From NCBI GenBank assembly GCA_902789445.1, contig CADAOB010000007.1, positions 27,279 through 91,278 of the forward strand: a stretch of DNA of 64,000 nucleotides, in the 5' to 3' direction. Of this stretch, positions 61,838-64,000 are shown piece after piece. The notes under the pieces were generated by a model that did no database searches, was not told the DNA's origin, and saw only the letters and a list, made by a program, of their open reading frames with translations. The stretch's first letter is position 1; each line of letters begins with the position of its first letter. A program made the position numbers and the translations under genes. The DNA comes from an uncultured Bacteroidia bacterium (GTDB lineage: Bacteria; Bacteroidota; Bacteroidia; Bacteroidales; UBA932).

Positions 61838-61878
61838 TTTTACGAAAATCATAAATAAATTTTATGAATTTCATAAAA
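61838..61878. promoter_or_regulatory. Twin operator upstream of the DUF2975/XRE operon
   Basis: TTTTACGAAAATCATAAA (61838-61855) and TTTTATGAATTTCATAAAA (61860-61878, a perfect 9-base palindrome around one base) are two copies of one site, centres about 22 bases apart, or two helical turns. They lie just upstream of the -7 box where the -33 region should be, so a bound repressor would block polymerase. Confidence 0.65.
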
Positions 61879-61937
61879 CTTACATTATCCGGAACGTGCT
61901 TAGGGACGGCGTGATTGACGGGGCTGCCCTGTCAGCC

Positions 61938-62204
61938 TCAATGGGCGTGCGGCGGCATGTAGCGGAAGGAGACTTTGTATTTGGGCTCGCCGCGGCGGGT
62001 GGTGTAGAAGTAGATTTCGTCCACTTCGATGCGCTCCTGCTCGTGGAGGGTGTAGAGGTCCGGGAAATGTTCCTGGAGGATGGCCATCATCTCTTCGTGG
62101 CCGGTGATGACCGTGGCACCGCGCGGCGGAAGGATGCCGCACGATGCCGCAGTCAACATCAGCATCAGCAGGAGCGCGAAAACGACGGAGAAACGGCCTC
62201 TCAT
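61938..62204 (-). CDS. Small lipoprotein downstream of hutI
   Basis: The 88-residue product has a lipoprotein signal (LMLTAASC) and about 60 further residues (GATVITGHEEMMAILQEHFPDLYTLHEQERIEVDEIYFYTTRRGEPKYKVSFRY). I do not recognise the family; similar short lipoproteins occur in Bacteroidales. It follows hutI by five bases on the same strand, so is probably co-transcribed. No catalytic residues are visible. Confidence 0.6.
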   Translation of the reverse strand: MRGRFSVVFALLLMLMLTAASCGILPPRGATVITGHEEMMAILQEHFPDLYTLHEQERIEVDEIYFYTTRRGEPKYKVSFRYMPPHAH

Positions 62205-62209
62205 GCTTT

Positions 62210-63445
62210 TCAGACGGCTTTCCCCTGCAGATAGACCTGCTGGATGAACGGGGAATGGTGAAGATAGGGGATCTTCGTCAGGTTCCAGCCCGGGCGGGTG
62301 AGGATCAGGTCGGCGCGTTTGCCGGGGGTGATCGAGCCGCACTGGTCGCTGACACCCATGGCGTAAGCGCTGTTGAGCGTCACGGCGTTGAAGGCCTGGG
62401 CGGGGGTCAGCCGCATCCGGATGCAGCCGAGCGCCCAGATCCAGCGCATGTCGCCGGCCGGTGAGGATCCCGGATTGTAGTCGGAAGCCAGGGCGACGCC
62501 CAGGCCGGCGGCGATGTAGTCGCGGGCCGGGCCGTCGGGGATCCGCAGGAAAAAAGCGGAGCCCGGCAGGAAGGTCGGCATCGTCACAGAACCCCGCAGT
62601 GCCTCGATCTCCGCGGCTCCGCTGTGCTCCAGGTGATCGACCGACAGGGCGCCGTATTTGACACCCACTTGCACGCCGCCGCTGACAGCCAGCTGGTTGG
62701 CGTGAATCTTCGGACGCAGGCCGGCACGCAGGCCGGCGCCCAGTACCTTTTCGGCATCGGATACGGTGAAGAAGCCTTCTTCGCAGAAGATATCCACGAA
62801 ATCGGCGTAGCGGGCGGCATCCGGCATCATCCGGCAGACCGTCTCCACGTAGTCCTCGTGCGTGTAGCCGCGCCCTACGGCGTGGGCCCCCAGGAAGGTG
62901 GTGCGGATCAGGGCGGGGGAGGCCGCCTTGATGCGGTCGATGACGCGCAGCATCTTGAGTTCGTCCACGGGGTTGAGGCCGTAGCCGCTCTTGATCTCGA
63001 TGGCGCCGGTACCCTGGGCAATCATCTCGTCCACGCGCGCCATGGACTGCCGGAAGAGTTCGTCTTCGGAGGTCTGGTGCAGCAGGTCGGCGGAGTTGAG
63101 GATGCCGCCGCCCCGGGCCGCGATCTCTTCGTAGGAAAGCCCCCGGATCTTGTCGAGGAATTCCCCGTCCCGGCAGCCGGCATAGACGATGTGGGTGTGG
63201 CTGTCGCAGAAAGCCGGCATCAGCAGGCCGCCGCCGCAGTCGATGACTTCCTCGGCCCAATCGCGCGTCATATAGTCGCTCGCGCCGGCGCCGTCGCGTC
63301 CGTAGTCGAGAATCCGGCCGTCTTCGACCCGCAGCCAGGCGTTGTCGATCGTCCCGACCTCGTCCATCGCCGGGCCTTCTTTGCGCAGGACGCCTGCAGG
63401 CACGATGCCTGCAAGCGTTCCGATGTGGGTGAACAGCCGTCTCAT
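62210..63445 (-). CDS. hutI: Imidazolonepropionase
   Basis: HutI hydrolyses 4-imidazolone-5-propionate to N-formimino-glutamate in histidine breakdown. The 411-residue amidohydrolase shows the metal motif MPAFCDSHTHIVYAG near residue 80, the catalytic region EIKSGYGLNPVDELKML, LGAHAVGRGY, PKIHANQLAVSGG with the metal histidine, VDHLEHSG and ALASDYNPGSSPAG. It starts one base after the end of hutH and precedes the small lipoprotein by five bases. Confidence 0.96.
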   Translation of the reverse strand: MRRLFTHIGTLAGIVPAGVLRKEGPAMDEVGTIDNAWLRVEDGRILDYGRDGAGASDYMTRDWAEEVIDCGGGLLMPAFCDSHTHIVYAGCRDGEFLDKIRGLSYEEIAARGGGILNSADLLHQTSEDELFRQSMARVDEMIAQGTGAIEIKSGYGLNPVDELKMLRVIDRIKAASPALIRTTFLGAHAVGRGYTHEDYVETVCRMMPDAARYADFVDIFCEEGFFTVSDAEKVLGAGLRAGLRPKIHANQLAVSGGVQVGVKYGALSVDHLEHSGAAEIEALRGSVTMPTFLPGSAFFLRIPDGPARDYIAAGLGVALASDYNPGSSPAGDMRWIWALGCIRMRLTPAQAFNAVTLNSAYAMGVSDQCGSITPGKRADLILTRPGWNLTKIPYLHHSPFIQQVYLQGKAV

Positions 63446-63446
63446 C

Positions 63447-64000
63447 TTACAGATACTGTTTTTCGCGGATAAACTGGGCCGAACGGATGATCAGCGGATG
63501 CAGGTAGGTGTCCACTTCGAGGAAAGGTACGACTTTCCGGTAGTCGGCGTGGATCTTCTCCAGCAGCAGCGAGGTACGGGCCGGGCGGCGGAACTCCAGC
63601 GCCTGGGCGGCGTTCATCAGCTCGATGGCCAGCACGGTCTCCACATTGTCCACCACGCGCACGAGCTTGGTGGCGGAATTGGCCCCCATGCTCACGTGGT
63701 CCTCCTGTCCGTTGGACGAGGGCACCGAGTCGCAGGAAGCCGGCCAGCAGAGGCCCTTGTTCTGGCTGACGATGGAAGCCGCGGTGTACTGCGGGATCAT
63801 GAAGCCGCTGTTGAGGCCCGGATTCGGGGCCAGGTAGCGCGGCAGGCCGCGGTAGCCGTGGATCAGCAGGTAGGTGCGGCGTTCCGAGATGCTGGCCAGT
63901 TCCGAGAGGGCGATGGCCATCGTGTCCATCGGGATGGCGATGGGTTCGCCGTGGAAATTGCCGGCGGAGATGACCATATCCTCGTCGGGGAAGACGTTGG
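63447..64000 (-). CDS. hutH: Histidine ammonia-lyase, C-terminal part (runs off the window)
   Basis: HutH converts histidine to urocanate, the first step of the pathway. The visible 184 or so residues hold the family's C-terminal half: VFPDEDMVISAGNFHGEPIAIPMD, ISERRTYLLIHGYRGLPRYLAPNPGLNSGFMIPQYTAASIVSQNKGLCWPASCDSVPSSNGQEDHVSMG and the end LHPLIIRSAQFIREKQYL. The MIO-forming Ala-Ser-Gly lies upstream, beyond the window edge. It is immediately followed by hutI. Confidence 0.95.
   Translation of the reverse strand, partial: NVFPDEDMVISAGNFHGEPIAIPMDTMAIALSELASISERRTYLLIHGYRGLPRYLAPNPGLNSGFMIPQYTAASIVSQNKGLCWPASCDSVPSSNGQEDHVSMGANSATKLVRVVDNVETVLAIELMNAAQALEFRRPARTSLLLEKIHADYRKVVPFLEVDTYLHPLIIRSAQFIREKQYL

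Overview
The window looks like chromosomal DNA of a GC-rich member of the Bacteroidota, most likely order Bacteroidales. Evidence: many start codons lie just downstream of the Bacteroidetes -7 promoter box TAnnTTTG; there is a lipoprotein TamA relative (TamL type), a fimbrillin-like lipoprotein, a C10 protease, a GH89 enzyme, RNase Y next to zapA, a cysteate-synthase-like gene and a short secreted protein of YRTVGHVKSDGT repeats. No rRNA or tRNA gene was seen. One probable 6S RNA was found.

Layout. Positions 1-6200 are an AT-richer accessory island of mostly decayed genes: a frameshifted Fic protein, a frameshifted S-type sulfatase, the tail of a tyrosine recombinase, a HIRAN protein, a DUF234-type ATPase and small unknowns. 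From 6200 to 17500 come a secreted acid phosphatase fused to a propeller-like domain (-), the repeat protein, rmlB carrying a palindromic insertion, an rRNA/tRNA methyltransferase and tamL (+), then a minus-strand group of DUF349 protein, yidC, a PLP-binding protein and a lipoprotein. From 17600 to 26000 lie trmD (+), a six-gene overlapping minus operon (surE, lpxB, dapF, a membrane sensor-like protein, trkH, a RecD-like helicase) and gapA. From 26000 to 42150 are a surface 5'-nucleotidase, a DPP-IV-like peptidase, a zinc metallopeptidase, an ABC exporter, a LOG-family protein, a methyltransferase, a phosphohexomutase, folC, a GH89 glycosidase and the cysteate-synthase-like gene. From 42230 to 45441 is an AT-richer secreted cassette: a 40-codon ORF, a fimbrillin-like lipoprotein and a C10 protease. 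From 46400 to 51450 is a five-gene heterodisulfide-reductase-like cluster. From 51500 to 60800 come a C-S lyase-type aminotransferase, a dicarboxylate symporter, an omega-amidase, a second 5'-nucleotidase, a coiled-coil protein, zapA, 6S RNA, rny, a DUF3467 protein and an acyl-CoA ligase. The right end has an XRE/DUF2975 pair and the hut genes (hutI, partial hutH).

The most unusual feature is the density of palindromic repeats. At least seven families of short inverted repeats fill the large intergenic gaps (18.3, 27.8-28.5, 37.2, 45.5-46.4 and 60.8-61.05 kb). One element sits inside the rmlB reading frame and adds about 60 residues without breaking it, much like the Rickettsia palindromic elements. 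Other notable points are an in-frame TGA at a conserved glycine of lpxB, a probable 6S RNA whose closing stem overlaps the zapA stop codon, a twin operator in front of the XRE/DUF2975 pair, and -7 boxes so close to start codons that leaderless mRNAs are possible.
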